DNA of 64,000 nt from Urechis unicinctus (Eukaryota; Annelida; Polychaeta; Xenopneusta; Urechidae), in the NCBI GenBank assembly GCA_034190875.2, contig CM067349.1, positions 13,799,673 through 13,863,672 of the forward strand, written 5' to 3'. Under the pieces are notes generated by a model, which was not told where the DNA came from, did not search any database, and saw only the letters and a program-made list of their open reading frames with translations. This document shows, piece by piece, positions 12,811 through 26,814 of the stretch. Position numbers and translations under genes: made by a program. Within the stretch, counting starts at the first letter, position 1, and each line of letters begins with the position of its first letter.

Positions 12811-15800
12811 TAACATCATCTAGTTGTCAGTCAAGCTAAAATGTTATCCATGGAAATAAACCTTGTGCATAGAGAGCTAATATGCAAATCTCCACGCTCC
12901 AAAATTTGGAAACCGACCAAATGAAAAACTGCAAATGTATTTATCGTGACAGGAATCATCACTTTTAAGCTGAGATGACCAACAAGTGTATTTCCTGGTT
13001 TGTTTTAGTAACATTCTGTTGATAAGGGTAATTTCTGAATTTATTGAGATGACCAACTCTACGATTGTCTAGGTGAAACAGCAAGGGAAACCATTATTCC
13101 TTAATCTGCCATGCTTACAATCTGTTGTGGGGCGAAAATATCTTAATTGATGGTTTTCACAAAGAGTCATGGTGGGTTCCTATGACATTCAAAGTGTCAG
13201 TAGTAAACGGACGAGCAGATTTGCATTTCAGTTATACAGCATACAAGATGCACTGTATGATATATTTTACATAATCGTTGTATTATCCGTTTATAACACG
13301 CCGCCATTTTAAGTCTATTTCGTCTGGACTTAACATGACTGTGTGATACTGATTCCACCTGCGTTTTATTATGACCCTAAAAACTATTCTGCTTGTTTGC
13401 ATTATGAATTGAACACGACTGATGGTCGATCTTTGGGTTCTGCATTGTCTCAATGTGGTGACCACGACTATCACATATTGGTGCGGGAGAATTGGATGCC
13501 ATATTTAAGAACACCGTAGACTGAAATAACTTTCGAATCATTGCCATATTTGTGTCATTATACCCACCAAACGTTTACGCGTACACTTGGGCCACCATTA
13601 TTGTATACACGGGTCAAAAGAAGGCAACTCCGGTATTATTTACTCCCTTATTTATGCAGAGAATTAGCTCATTATATGCAAGTATATTCAGTTAAGCTGA
13701 AATCAAATGACCTGGCAGCAATATTAACATAGCTGGACGTAATTGAGATATCCCAATACCTGACCAAGTACTGCTTAGTGCATAAAAAAATAACGTTCGT
13801 GAGTCACAAGTCGGTGCCAATATAAAAAATCAAGTACATTAATTCATCATATAATAGAGGAATGCCGTGCGTAAAAAATACCGAACGCGCCATCAACCAA
13901 GCCACACGTACTTTCTACCATCACTTGTGCGAATGGTCTGCTTTAAAGATGGACTTAAAACAACAGCCCTGGTAACCTCCCCACCCGGTACTTCCACTAT
14001 CTAGCAGACATACACACTTATATTCATATTGTAAGGCAACTAAATGGACCCGGTGCACAGACCAGGCAGTGATTAATTGATTTAACCTGGTAATGACTGC
14101 ATTTGTATTCTATCAGCCAAGCCATAAACACTAAGTTAGAGTATTTGGTGCCGGGGATTCTATCCAATAATTTATCAGCATCACTTAGTTTCATCGTGGG
14201 TCGATAAAAGCGTTACCTGACGATTTCATTAAAGTCTGACTGCGGCATCCAATGTATTTGGTGATCTGAATAGGACCGACATTATCGAACCATTTGCAAA
14301 TATAATTCTCTCCCGCAATATGATAATCACGGTCAGTTATTTTAGCTTCACTGAATATACCTGTATATCGTACTTCATATATCCGCATACATAACAACGA
14401 ATACGTACATGGTACCTCATCTGGCGTCTTTTGACACTTGGAGGCATAAATGCATAGCAGCATCAAGCGGGAGGACGTCAGGAGTTAATTGCGTTTGAGC
14501 AAACAGTGTAAGTTACATAGTATGATAGAATGTTAGATATCCATTGCTTGTTCAAGCTAGCTAGAATAATAATGTTGTATAAAATGCCATTATTATATCC
14601 ATATTTTAAGTTGCGGAGCATTTTACCGTTATATAATACCCAACCCAAGAGCACTTAATTACACATAATTCCTAATTTCAGGTAATTTTGAATGTTTTTG
14701 CCAGTCAAACTTTATAAAAATATTACTGAGAACATCAAACAAGATATAAGGTTCTATGGCGTGAGATGCTCTTGTAACAGTCGACAATTTATATAATTAG
14801 TTATTTGCGGAGGAAATGTCATGTTAACCCTATCAATTACTATACATACGCTAGTTGCTGACGCACATGTTTCAAGGAAAAGAAAAATGAAAAGATTGTA
14901 TTGGCAGGTCGTGAATAACGTTTTCTTAAAACAGAATAGTGCTAACGGCAACGCCTATGCGTTTAGTTGAAACCGAATTTCAGTCCTCAACTGCAGATGG
15001 GGTGCCATAGCCAAGCGACAAGCAAAGAAAAAATCGCAATTTGCATCGCTTGGACAGACGTAAAACTGCTTTACCCGCTATAACGTGTGTATTTTTTAAC
15101 AGACATATTACATATAATATTCAACGCATTTGCGATACCAATTGAATGTTAAAGAAATATATCGGACGTATAATTGAATGATTCTTGAAAACATTGCGTA
15201 ATACAACGCAAAAATGCATTTGACATCGCAACACTGTTCTATTATAGGCAATTGCAGTAATTATATGCCTTTGTTTAAATGTGCCAAAAATGTCTGAAAG
15301 CAATTCGCTATTCGTAAACGCCTGAGATTGATGATATTTACACGCTGGACGGAAAAACTTTCTTTGAGATAAAACACCATCCCCCATCTCATAGATAACT
15401 AACACAAAAAGTGTGGTAATGTGTAACTGAAAAGGGACCTGATTCTGGAGCAAAGGCGTCATAAAACCTGCAATTATTTTAGAGAACAGTGGGAAACATC
15501 TGAGATTGGCGCAGTAATGCATACTGATGTAATATCGATGTTTAGTGCATAACCTGCAAAATGTACATATTCAATTCATCCGGGCAGCAACACTCAAATC
15601 CGGTACAGAATGGAGAGCAATTAAAATATCGTTTAGTTTACCAAAAAGTAATTGCTAGTTGACCATTCATTCGTGGACCAAATTCAATATATGGTATTCA
15701 GCCCAAAATATATGATTGATGTACAAAAGCAGCATTTATTTACATGGAATATATTACGGAGTGGTGGTAACTTGAGATTCTAATACATCAGGATGTGTCG

Positions 15801-16687
15801 TGAAAGATCATTCCCCTGCATGACTTCGAACTGCAAACTGCATCACAGATTTAAACGTTGAAATCGAATATTTGGTTGGGTTGGCATATACAATTTGTCT
15901 GCCTTCTTACGCCACTGTGAGCTACATAAAGAGCTGTTCGGCATAAGCCGTTACATGTGGTAAATAGTGTAACACACAGCTAACCGCTATCCAACAATCA
16001 TTACTACCAAACAGAATGGGGATCAAATATATCACTAAAGTGTCATGATTACTCAAAATCAACGTCCATTGATACTGTGTCATGATTTACTCTACGGTTG
16101 TTCAATCAGCAATAAACACAATTGTTATCGATATAGCTGTGTTTAATGAGTGCGGATAGCTAAGGATTAGTTTCTAAAGTAGTTTTTTCAATTTCTTCCT
16201 CAACAAATATACAGCCGATAAAATGCTGCTTTTGCAATTGTTGGGAGAACGAATGCATTAAGGGTAAATACATCCCAGTCGTCTTCATTGCGCCTCAGTG
16301 TTCTTTTCTGACAATGCAAGAAAAGCCAGATTGCTTGCGAGGCTCTATCATGGTGTACGTATTATTTTTATTTTTTGCTCTTACCTCTTGCTTAACGCAC
16401 GTAGATAAGATGCTACAAAGCACCTCTTGATCAAATGCATTAACATTATTACCTTGGGTACTATAAAACGCGCGGTGGCTGTGTCTGTAAACTACATATT
16501 GACAAGCGTGGGCGCAATTTGTCCCCACATATGACCACTGTTCGAATGACCCCTATAATTGAAAAGACATAGTAAATATCGCGTTCAACAGTGCAACAAA
16601 AGGTTGAGTTATGTGTAGATAAGGTGAGTTACACCGGTAATATTTGTTTGAACTGATTTAAAGTGCATTGATTTGAGAGTAGAGACC

Positions 16688-16690
<3 letters not shown>
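12811..16690. other. AT-rich stretch, no gene seen
   Basis: No recognised gene. The longest frame, 133 codons on minus at 15121-15522, has no domain-like content. A C-rich tract lies at about 13978-13990. Confidence 0.45.
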
Positions 16691-16721
<31 letters not shown>

Positions 16722-17024
16722 TCTTATGTGATATATATATATATATATAGTATATAGAGAGATATATATAGAGAGATAGAGGGAGATAGATATATTATCT
16801 CTCAATCTTATATATATCTCCTGAGATCTTCTCTACAGATCTCTATCTCTATATCTCCTATCTCTATAAATCTGATCTATAGAGAGATCTATATCTATCA
16901 GCGTCTCTAGATATATATATCTCTCTCTCTCTCTATATAATATATCTCTCTCTCTTTCTCTATCTCTCTATATATATAAGATATATAATATATAGCTATA
17001 TATATCTTTGAATCGCACGCATGG
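16691..17024. repeat. Compound TA / GATA / TCTC simple-repeat block
   Basis: (TA)n at about 16691-16719 passes into TATAGAGAGATA, TATCTCTC and TCTCTCTC tracts. Pieces of the adjacent 24-bp minisatellite are embedded in it, such as GGTCTTATGTGAT (about 16720) and TCTCCTGAGATCT (about 16817). The block looks like a minisatellite partly overwritten by simple-repeat expansion. Confidence 0.85.
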
Positions 17025-17192
17025 GTCTTCTGTGATCTCCCGGCCTTAGTCTCCTCTGATCTCTTGACAAGGGTCTTCTGTTATCTCTCAACAGGTGTCT
17101 CCTGAGATCTTTCAATAGAGGTCTCCTGTGATCTCTTAAAAGCTGTCTCCTGAGATCTATCAGCGTGGGTGTCCAATGATCTCAGTAACATG
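17025..17192. repeat. 24-bp tandem repeat, 7 copies
   Basis: Seven consecutive 24-bp units follow the pattern GTCTCCTGNGATCTCTCAAC with a variable 4-base end, at 17025, 17049, 17073, 17097, 17121, 17145 and 17169. No indels are needed, and the core GTCTYCTGTGATCT is shared by most units. Confidence 0.92.
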
Positions 17193-18639
17193 TTAAGGTA
17201 ATGTGTTTACATTCTCCTCCTGCAAAAGACATAATGAGCTCGTATTCATAATACACTAAACACTCAGTATTCGGTATCATCTATAATGTAAAGTAACCTG
17301 TAACGTCATATATCATGTTGCCTAATACCATTATAAACCAATGTGATTATCTTATTTTCTAGTCTGAGAGAGAGTTGATGACAGTCAAAGCTGTTTTATA
17401 AAGCAGCCTGGTGAGTAATTCTGTTTAACATAATGGTAAGCTTAGCTCTTAATTTATCAGTTAACTTGATATTAAATTATTCATATTGACATATTTCAGT
17501 TGGCAGATATACAATTGCACTATGAAATCTGACCATTGATGTCATAATCTAACTAAGCTTTTGGGTGTAATGTCTTATTGATATGTATAGTGCTCAGCAT
17601 GGTTTGTTATATTCTTTATTATAGTCATGGATTAAGCCGTCATTTACACTATTTGCTATCGTCAATATTTGGACAGTATAAAAAGTTCAATTATGTTTTG
17701 TCTCTTTCTCTTTCATATGATTAAAAGGTGCGTCTTGGTGAAATTTAGATAGCAGTGAACCAGCGTTGATATTGAACCATTGATAACAGTATTAATAAAC
17801 ATTATGACATGTATACTACTACATGTTACATAGTGCTCCGGTGGATGCAAGCACATATAAAGCAATTTTCGTTATTTATTTATTTTATTTCAGTCATCAC
17901 TAAGCTAAGAGCTCCTGACCCTACCCATGTGGCAGGTTCGCGTATAAGCAGATAGCTTGTTACAGCCGAATGCAATGGATGTGTTTAACATTCATTAGGT
18001 CGCTAATTCTGATTCCGGTTGCTAGAAACTCCAACGGATCCTATCAATAATTTAGTAGCTATTCAGCATTTAGCATTTCTGTACACCTGACGGTCCATCA
18101 CTCTGTGTGATGGTCAAATCTACTGAAAAAACCGGAGTCTTAGTGAAGCAGCGTTTAACGCAAAAATGTTAAAAAATGTCCCATCACTTTTGGTGTATCA
18201 AAATAAAATTTAATCTTTAGGTGAATGTATCACATATGGTATTTTGGTCATGTGATATGGTAGCTGAAATTTGACGATTGCAATAACGATTGTGATTTGC
18301 GTGTTCCGTATTCGCTGGGGGAAAACAACGCTTCATGGTACGGCTTTATGGTGCCAGGTGCTTACAACTACTGGATGATTAGTAAAAACAAACAAGCTTC
18401 GTAAGTCTTCTGAAGCCATTAACAATTGGGTAAATTGCTACATCTTCCTCGGGTAAGGGGAGAAGGGGAGGGGTTCATTATGCATCTGGCTACTCCCTTG
18501 TTCAATGCTACCGCGTTCTTGAAACGTCTAACGTATTCTGGTTATCAATGTTGTTCAATGTGATTCCGAGGAAATAAATTTCAAAATATGTGTGTGGATT
18601 TAAGGCTTTACGGTCGTTTATAATATAGCCGATATGTTT
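17193..18639. other. AT-rich stretch, no gene seen
   Basis: No supported gene. It contains a G-rich tract at 18451-18473, listed separately. Confidence 0.45.
18451..18473 (+). other. Potential G-quadruplex tract
   Basis: GGGTAAGGGGAGAAGGGG followed by AGGGG gives four runs of at least three G with loops of 3, 4 and 1 bases, matching the canonical G-quadruplex pattern. Folding in vivo is not shown. Confidence 0.6.
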
Positions 18640-19100
18640 TACTTCCTGAGTTCCTGACAACCATGTATTGCTGTCATCATTGATTGATATAGAGGTGCAA
18701 ACATTTACTGTAATGTATTTTAGATGGTCCAAACGAAATAAGCCAACGCCGACGAAAAACATGTAAAGCATGATAAAATCTTCCTGGTGTTAACATGGAG
18801 TGTGAAAATTTAGTTAGCGTTTTTTTGGCGAATGCTATAGTTAATATTTAGAGTATAACCCCAGAGCTCTGGCAAGTGAGGTCATTAGGAACGTTGGGAT
18901 AATTGTGCCCTATGATGTTGCTGGTTCTCCAAGCATTCTCGCGTCAGAGCCAACAGCGTAAGGCATTCAACTAATGTGCTTGCACGTATTGATATGGAGC
19001 ATTCACGTTGCATTATCCTTGATGCACGTTCTGCACATAAACGTGAACGTTCCACAGCTTAGTAATTGAGCAGAAACATAACTCGAAGTATTGTGCAACA
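18640..19100 (+). repeat. Dispersed repeat family B, copy 1
   Basis: The stretch shares ATGTATTGCTGTCATCATTG, ATTTACTGTAAT and CTTCCTGGNGTTAACATGGA with 40635-40775, and CCAACAGCGTAAGGCATT then ACTAATGT with 41075-41100. The end, CTCGAAGTATTGTG, matches 49751-49763. Other copies are at 35600-36060 and 44160-44440. Confidence 0.65.
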
Positions 19101-21329
19101 GACTTAAATCCGCTCTTTCTGACACTAACATTACGCTGGAAGGAAATGTGCCTGATGAAATATTTAGTTATATTAAGTAAATCATCCATAGCTGACTCTG
19201 TCATGGCTGGCAAATGTGAACACAGAAGGCTTGTTTCATCCAAAGTAAATCTAATAAAAGGCGACAGACACCCGTTCACTGGGCCTCCGAGAGGTTTCTT
19301 GCTACACCCTTGTTGATCATTAGAATCATGCGATCATGATTTTAACCTTGTATCGATTTCATTAGCGTATTTCCTGCTGTAAATAAATCGTATTAGTGCG
19401 GCCATGTTGCTACATCAATGCCGAACTCCATGTTTTATGCAGTCCATAGTGGAGCATGTAAAATAATATATGCCTATATTTGCTCAGTGTTGCGGAGTCA
19501 AATCAATTCAATTTAATACATGTTGATTTTATAACAATGACCACAGCGAGCAATCTGCGCTACAAACCACGTTTATTAATGTACATTATCAGGCAACACC
19601 ATGTCGAAACCTTTGGTCATAGCATATCGTCATTAATATGCCTATATGTAAAAGGTTAGTTTGTTGCAAGGGGCATTGATGTTACGCTATGATAATAGTT
19701 CTTGACAATACGACAATTCATCATTCTGTGATTGCCGAATAAGGGTATTGGTGTCATAGATAGCGAATCATTTAAGCCATATACCATCCGACTTGATATC
19801 TGGTCAGGTCACAGGAGATCTAATGCAGACGTATGGTACAAAGCAATGTGCTTCTGTACGGCTTCAATTTTATCTATTTTTCCACACCTCGTATAATATC
19901 AAAATACTTGTGAAAATTTGCTGCCGCTGGCCTTTAGCATCCAGCAGTGAGGTAATAGGCCGTTGCTGACGTTATGAAGTGCTTATATGTTTTGCAGATT
20001 GATTCAATGTAGGGTATTTGGGTCTTTACAAGCATATTCGTTGAGCTCTGGTGATAAGCGCTGTCATGAATGCTATTGATATTTGCACAATTATTTATTC
20101 TGAATTATCGCAGAGCGCAGCTTCGCTTGACGAGACGTAATGTGCTTCTGTTATGGGAAGTAACAGTACATCACTTGTTATGATGCGCCACATATGGTAC
20201 GGCTGCATGTAACCGGCACAGCGCAATGTGTACCGTCATCGCGTGATTTTTTTATGGGCGTTTGCAATCGGTTCGCCTTTCTTTTTCCCAGGGAGATTCA
20301 GTTATTGACTATATTACTGGTGACTGCGATACATATCATCAGTTGGACAACCTAACAGTTACTGCATCACGAGCGTGATTACTAGCTCTTCATAGGTATT
20401 AATCATATCTATAACATATTCCCCTGTAGTATATCAAAGGCTGCAAACCCCTGTCGTAAGAAGCAATTAAATAGATACCGCTCCAAAATATGCATTGCTT
20501 TTAGCCACTTCTAAAATTAAGGTAATATTATTTCAGCTGTTTTGACCAAAACTGTACAAAGCATTTGCTTCAAATTTCAGTGCAAAAATGATTGTCAAAA
20601 CTAAATAACAATATGTGATCAGAGCGTTGTCGCATTCGTCGTCACATGCCGCATGATCCTACCATCTGCTCTTTCTCCAGATATTACAATCCAAGAAATG
20701 TAACGTAATCAACGGATACAAAAACTGCAGCTGATTATTGATGCGAACCTCCTGTAATATCAATGTTAACAATCTGGTTATGCAGTTAGTTTCTATTTCC
20801 TCCTATTGTGAATAAGACGTACCATCCATTGCACCCACAGAACTCTGTGTTTGTAAAGCGGAAACTTTCCCACTGCAGTAAGTCCATCCAACCATACGTA
20901 GAAACAGGCATATTAAGAGACAGCAATGTGTGGTTCAGGAAACATCTCTAAATAATTTGCGGAACAATATGTACGAGACTATCTTCCCTCTTCCGTGATA
21001 TGAGTGCCACTTTACATGTGACCTATATGTGTACCTGATTAGAAGTTGTTTCCGAACTAAATATCATACCTTTAACTGTCATAGGGAAATACATAGAACT
21101 TCAGCTATTTGAATATACCATAGAATTGAGACTCTCGCATGTTTCTAGTATTGAATAACTTAAAATCGGGACCAAGTACAATGTTCGCAATGTCGACACA
21201 CGATGAGCTATGAGAATGTATAGTGTATATAACTTCCGCTATATCATTTGCCGTGGGATTTCCGCGGGCAAAACTAGGCTTAGAAGTAAAAAAGACAACA
21301 AATACAATATGAAATAAGTATCACTTTGA
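19101..21329. other. AT-rich stretch, no gene seen
   Basis: No recognised gene or tandem repeat. Confidence 0.4.
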
Positions 21330-22620
21330 TAAATTCACTGGTATGGGGTAGATCTTTCGAAAACAGTTCGCCTCTAACAGCGTCAGCGCAGTTTACTGTC
21401 CTTGACTACCGCGTAGTAGATCGTGATATTAGAATGCCAATAGCCGTCTACAGCAAAGGAACTGTACTGGGATAGATATTAACCTTTGTTGGCTTGTCAG
21501 GGACATGTGAAGGTCTCGCAAAAATAGTTTATAGCTAGGCTAAGCTGTTTGGTGATAATGAAATAACATGCAATACACCCCTACGTCATCAGGCGTCGAT
21601 ACCATGTATGAGACCATGGCTTCTCATTCCACGTGATTGTAAGATACGCTATGACAAAGCAACATACGGCGGCTCATAGGAGCACTCTTAGCCAAGCTAT
21701 AAACTCTTTGCTCAAAGGTAAGCATTGAGTGTTGGACCAACAACGAGATTAATGGGCAAGCCCATGTCGTTTGCGTGTTGCTTATTGGAGTCATTGTGGC
21801 ACTTACTGCGCAAATTATATTACTGATCAATTCACAAGTAATCAAGCTGCAGTATAATTTGGCACTGGAATCAATAATTGGTGGTAGGGGCGGTGCGGGG
21901 TCGCCGTAAGCACGGCGCTAATATTCAAACTGATTGGATGATGATTTCAACTTCAACTTCCAATTCTGTGATGTTGATTGGTGGTATTGCTGTGTACAGA
22001 TCCCTCAAAGTCGAGTTACATGGCATCAGTAAAGGTTTTGCGACAAATGCAATTGATATTTGAATTGGAATTTTATAATGGTGCTACGGGTTTCTCTTTT
22101 TGGCCACGCACAGATTAACAGGTTTTTTTAACGCGATGAGTGCTTGAGTTATGGGTATCATACATTACTTACTCTGATAAGAGGCATTCATATTTGACTT
22201 AACACATGTTGTGGTTCTGTGGGCTGCAAAGATCATGTTAGATTATCTTTCCATCATATCTGCGCTGAATAATTGCTACTCAATTAAGTATGTGAGAGTT
22301 TTGATATCAAGTGGCTCTGTCCAATCAATGCTTCATACAGGAAACGACAAGATTCCTGTTACTCAAGTGAGAGCGAGTTGTTAACTACGTTATAGATTGA
22401 TTTCGTGCATGTGTTAGCCATCACCTCAATATTAACAGCCGTCAGTGCCTGCAAGATAACCGCGGTTACAGATGTATTAATCATATGTTTTCAATCTGCA
22501 TTTGTCATTAATATACGTATCTTTGTGGCTTCGTACTGCTTCAGTTAATGACATCTATGTTGAACAGCACACGAGCGTCTCTACATTAGCTGTTTGAGCT
22601 TTAAAATGTCTAGTAGGTGG
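21330..22620 (+). repeat. Dispersed repeat family C, copy 1
   Basis: Parts of this stretch recur elsewhere in the same orientation. GAAAACAGTTCGCCTCTAAC (about 21358) recurs at about 49925. TTATAGCTAGGCTAAGCTG (about 21530) recurs at about 48778. The segment from GGGCAAGCCCATGTCGTT (about 21750) through GTGAGAGCGAGTT (about 22367), GATTTCGTGCATGTGTTAGC (about 22398) and CTTCAGTTAATGACATC (about 22539) recurs at 30810-31760. Short frames inside it are not conserved between copies. Confidence 0.65.
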
Positions 22621-25600
22621 TTATCTAAAAATGATTTGATAACTTATCGCTGATAAGTAAAAGGTTTAGTTAAAAGTTGCTATGGCCTTAACAGTTATCT
22701 ACAAACAATGATTAATAACCTATTCCAAAACTGATGTATTTTATATGGTAGAGTGAAACTGTTAATCAGGTAATAGCTGCTGATCGCCTGTACTTTTGGT
22801 AAGATATATTGTTTACTTGGCTCAGTAGAGAGCAACGTTGCATATATAGATATGATGCGTTCCTATTACGGCAGGACATTCACAGGACTTTATCAAGGAG
22901 TTGACGCTGTAATGCGGATTTGCCATCTCTCGACCGAATTCTGAGGTAGTGATGCATACTGTGTAGTTATAAGTGCTCCGTTCTAATATTGGCAATGGTC
23001 AACATTACGATCTACATTTGTTCCTGGTATGATAACCCCCACCCCACCCATCCTACACGTGTGGCAATCCTCAACATTTATGCATCATAGTATCGTGAGT
23101 TTAGTTTTCATAAGTTAACCCATCGAAAGCACATCGATCCGTTTTGTTGATTGTTTTGCAATCAGTAAAAACCTGTCGACATCGACTCTCGCACCTCATT
23201 TGCCCAAGGTGATCAAATATGAATAAATATAGTATGCCATGACAAGTATGGACGAAAGGCACGCTTATGCTTGGTCATTTGCTTCATAACAGCTGGATGC
23301 CCGCCTTGCTGTCAGAAGCTGACCATGTCCGCGTTAAGAAAGTGTGTAATGATCACGAACTGCCAGTCGACGCTAAAATATCAGAATGTGTATTTCCTGT
23401 GTTTGAATGAACGTAGCGTACCATGGAATGCAACTAAAAACGTCATATTCGTAGACGTCGAAATATAAACTGACATTGATGTAGCTATATATTGCAACAT
23501 AAGGGTCAAGCTATGCAAGAATACCAGTGGACCGAGCATAAAAATTTCTCGTGTGTCAGGATGGGGTGATGGAAGATGCTTTAAGTGTTCAAGATTCGCA
23601 TTCCTAACATAGAATCAGCTCCGCACAATATCACAGTAATGGCTTGTATTATATCTTTAGGGTATGCTAACGGGTACACATATGTGAAAGACGAGCCGTA
23701 TTGAAGATTATTTCAGGGCAGTCAGGTAGTAATCAAGCAAAGATAACCTGCGATTGCGCCATTTCTATATAAAGAGGCAAGATCAAACGAACCTAGATCT
23801 TTCCTGTAATAGAGCGAGAAGTCCGGGTGAATTAACCGCCTCATTCAAATCCTAATCATGAATGCCACGAAAGCGACTAATTCGAGCCTCCTCGGCTGCG
23901 TGAAACAGACTGCGATCAATGCATGAACATTGTTTGAGAAGAATATTCGCTTGGAACGGAAAGCAATAAGCCTCATGTGACTCATTATTATTCTCCGAAC
24001 TATTTTAGCGTTATATTATCTGCAGCAAACTACTGCAGTTGTCATTATTTCTGTATTTCCTTTTCTTGTTTTGTTCTCATGTGTTTAATTGCTTAACTTT
24101 TATCATTCTGACCAGGATATCATTCATTAATACAGTGATTTATTCCTCCTTATCTCATTTGTTGCTCTATTGTCCATTATGAATGCATGCGGCGTTCATT
24201 TTGCCTCTTCTTTGATCTTTTCCTCACATACCGCCATGGTTAAGTGTGAGTTTTGTGGGGTCTAGTTAGAGATCGTATGCTGGCATTATTCCCTTCAAGA
24301 AAGATACATGTATAAATATAAAAAAAAGCAAAAATAGGCTCAACAAATGATTGAATGGCAGAGATTGGAATCCATTTATTATTGCGTTTGTATACAACAC
24401 TGAAGGTAATGCTCAAGCCGACCCTGTACTGCCTTGTTCTGCAAGAGGGAATAGGCAAGTAGAATCGTTTGTTACAAATATACGTATATGAATGTTTATA
24501 TACATTGATATGGATATGGACACACACAAACACATAGATATAAAAGTGTTGTACTCGCTTACATGAACAACAAAAGGATAGTTTCCTTCGGGACGTTGTT
24601 AGTAAGCCTTTCTATAATGAAACGATTGTATGAGGTACCTCATACCTTATTACCGGCTTGTGTAATCAATAACCGTAATAAAGAAATATTACTGGTTTCA
24701 TAATTCTGGAGCAGGAGAGAAGTTCTTTATATAGAACAGGACACGATATTACCTGGGAGCAGCATTTCCGGGTTGAATGCTTTGAAATAATACAAAATAA
24801 GAGACATCCTATATAACTTACACCTGGTTCGGTTTATTTTCGTGATTCTCTAAACCATAATACTCCATGAACCCATCTGATTGAGGTAATAGAATAGATA
24901 TACCACATCAAGATTACTAAGCACTTCAACCAAAGTTTCCATGACCGGTTCTGAGCGACGTAAACTCAATTTTCCATATTTCTCCGAAAAAAAAGATTCC
25001 GGGTTAGTATTCGCTGTTTGGGCGTTTATATTTGAGCAGCGAGAGGTGCTCACAGATTCTGCTGTAATAAATGCTGCTACTAGACTGCGAAACCGCATTA
25101 CAACGCAGGTGTGTAGGTTTCATACCAGACGTTGTCGGTTATATTCTTGTATTAAATCCTTGCATCACGCGTATTAAATCCCCGCCCTTCAACAGTTGAC
25201 ATCAATGTAAACTTTGCAATTAAAATGTGTTATATGCTTGACATCATAAAATGAAAGTTTTCAAATGTCGAATGGAAAAATAAGTCACATGTGACTCCAA
25301 CTACGATGAATCTTGTCTTGTTGAAGTTCGCCATTAACATTAGTCTATATTCTAAAGGCTTCAATGTCAGTTTTGTTAGGACATTAGGTGACGATGCACG
25401 GAGGTTGTTAACAGTAACTTATGACATATGCAGAATACCAGGGCTGGATTCAGAAACTGCATTGTAACCGATATTGGATTGACCGGACTAGAGGGATCAT
25501 TATGACATTGTACGGAATCACAATCAGTGAATTGATAAATACTATTTACGAATGAATAATAAAGTATTGTTATTGATTACATCTTTGTGCAATGAGCAAT

Positions 25601-26814
25601 AACAAAAATGGTGTATATTTTAGAGTGCATACGTCATAAGTGTTATCATAACGTCACTTGCTGCGATGTGTGAACATTTGGTGTGCTTCAGAATGCTTAA
25701 ATTGCGGCATAGAGATTACGTTTTCATGGGGAAAGTTCAAGATGAATCTATCGAGAATATATATTGATGCTTGTAATGAATATACTGTTTAATATAGCTT
25801 TATTTCAAAGACTAGATACAAAATACCATTCATGTGAAGCTCATGTCGTCCAGCAAGTGAAGCACTAAATGGCATTCGATACTTATGATAACAAAGCTAA
25901 TATAATATTAATCTGTCCGTGTGAAAGGCACACGTAATTGGTTGGGCTTATTGAGTCCAGAAACGATTAATCGCTCACAGGACTATCAGGACTTATCATC
26001 GGAAATGATTGAAAGCGACATGAAATTTTAGACCTTTCACAACACATCCGCACCACCTGGTCGCCACTGGAGACGTGACCATCAGGCAAAACAAAATGTA
26101 TTTCAATGACAACCATTGCTGGAAACTTATCTACTACTTAAGTACAACAAATAGTCATCCGAGAGAAAACGTCCAAATTAACAATCTGGGGATACAGCCA
26201 CCTGTCTTCGGCCCCTTCTATTGAGCACCAGATATTTAATGTATTTAATCGTAACCAGCCGTCTGTATTAACATTAGCCCATAATAAGTATAAATAGCTA
26301 GGTCAGACAATATAGACGACAGAAAAACATTGTTTAATTTGAATGATTAGAAATAAACACAGAAATCCGTTCAGCAAAATTATAATGCAATTTGGCGAAT
26401 GAATGGCGAGTCAATGAATGCAGTGATAACAACTTCACAATCATCCGCCGTTACAGTGGCCATAACGGTCTGAGTTACATGAATAATGGATGTTGGCGAG
26501 AAATTGGCCCTACCCTTTTGAAGTGATGAAGGATTTAATTTCAGGTTCAGGTTTAAATTTGGACTTTTGTGGATAACTGTTATGGCAAAGATTCCTAATA
26601 CTTTCACCTAGGCATCTATATGTGCTGGTGTCTGCTCAAAGGCTGTAATCATTTTTTTCGATATTCTTAGTTATTCATCCGCACACGTTTTTTAAAGAAC
26701 GCAACGCTTACTGTTTGGTAGAGATGATATAATAATTATAATACACAACGGTAAAATGTGGGCCACGTATTCGTTGTGCATTTATTTGGCTTGAGTTTTT
26801 AGTGAAAATGACGC
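22621..26814. other. AT-rich stretch, no gene seen
   Basis: No recognised gene. It contains an 18-bp perfect palindrome (24628-24645, listed separately) and a C-rich tract at about 23036-23050. Confidence 0.4.
24628..24645. repeat. Perfect 18-bp palindrome
   Basis: GTATGAGGTACCTCATAC equals its own reverse complement. It is followed closely by an imperfect inverted repeat, TTATTACCGG (about 24648) against ACCGTAATAA (about 24672). Confidence 0.9.

Noticed and set aside
15121-15522. 133-codon minus-strand frame
   Set aside because: No recognised motif and no supporting context. Composition is typical of chance frames here.
9119-17192. Possible CRISPR-like arrays (37-bp and 24-bp repeats)
   Set aside because: Units are directly adjacent with no unique spacers, so they are ordinary tandem repeats, and the DNA is eukaryotic in character.
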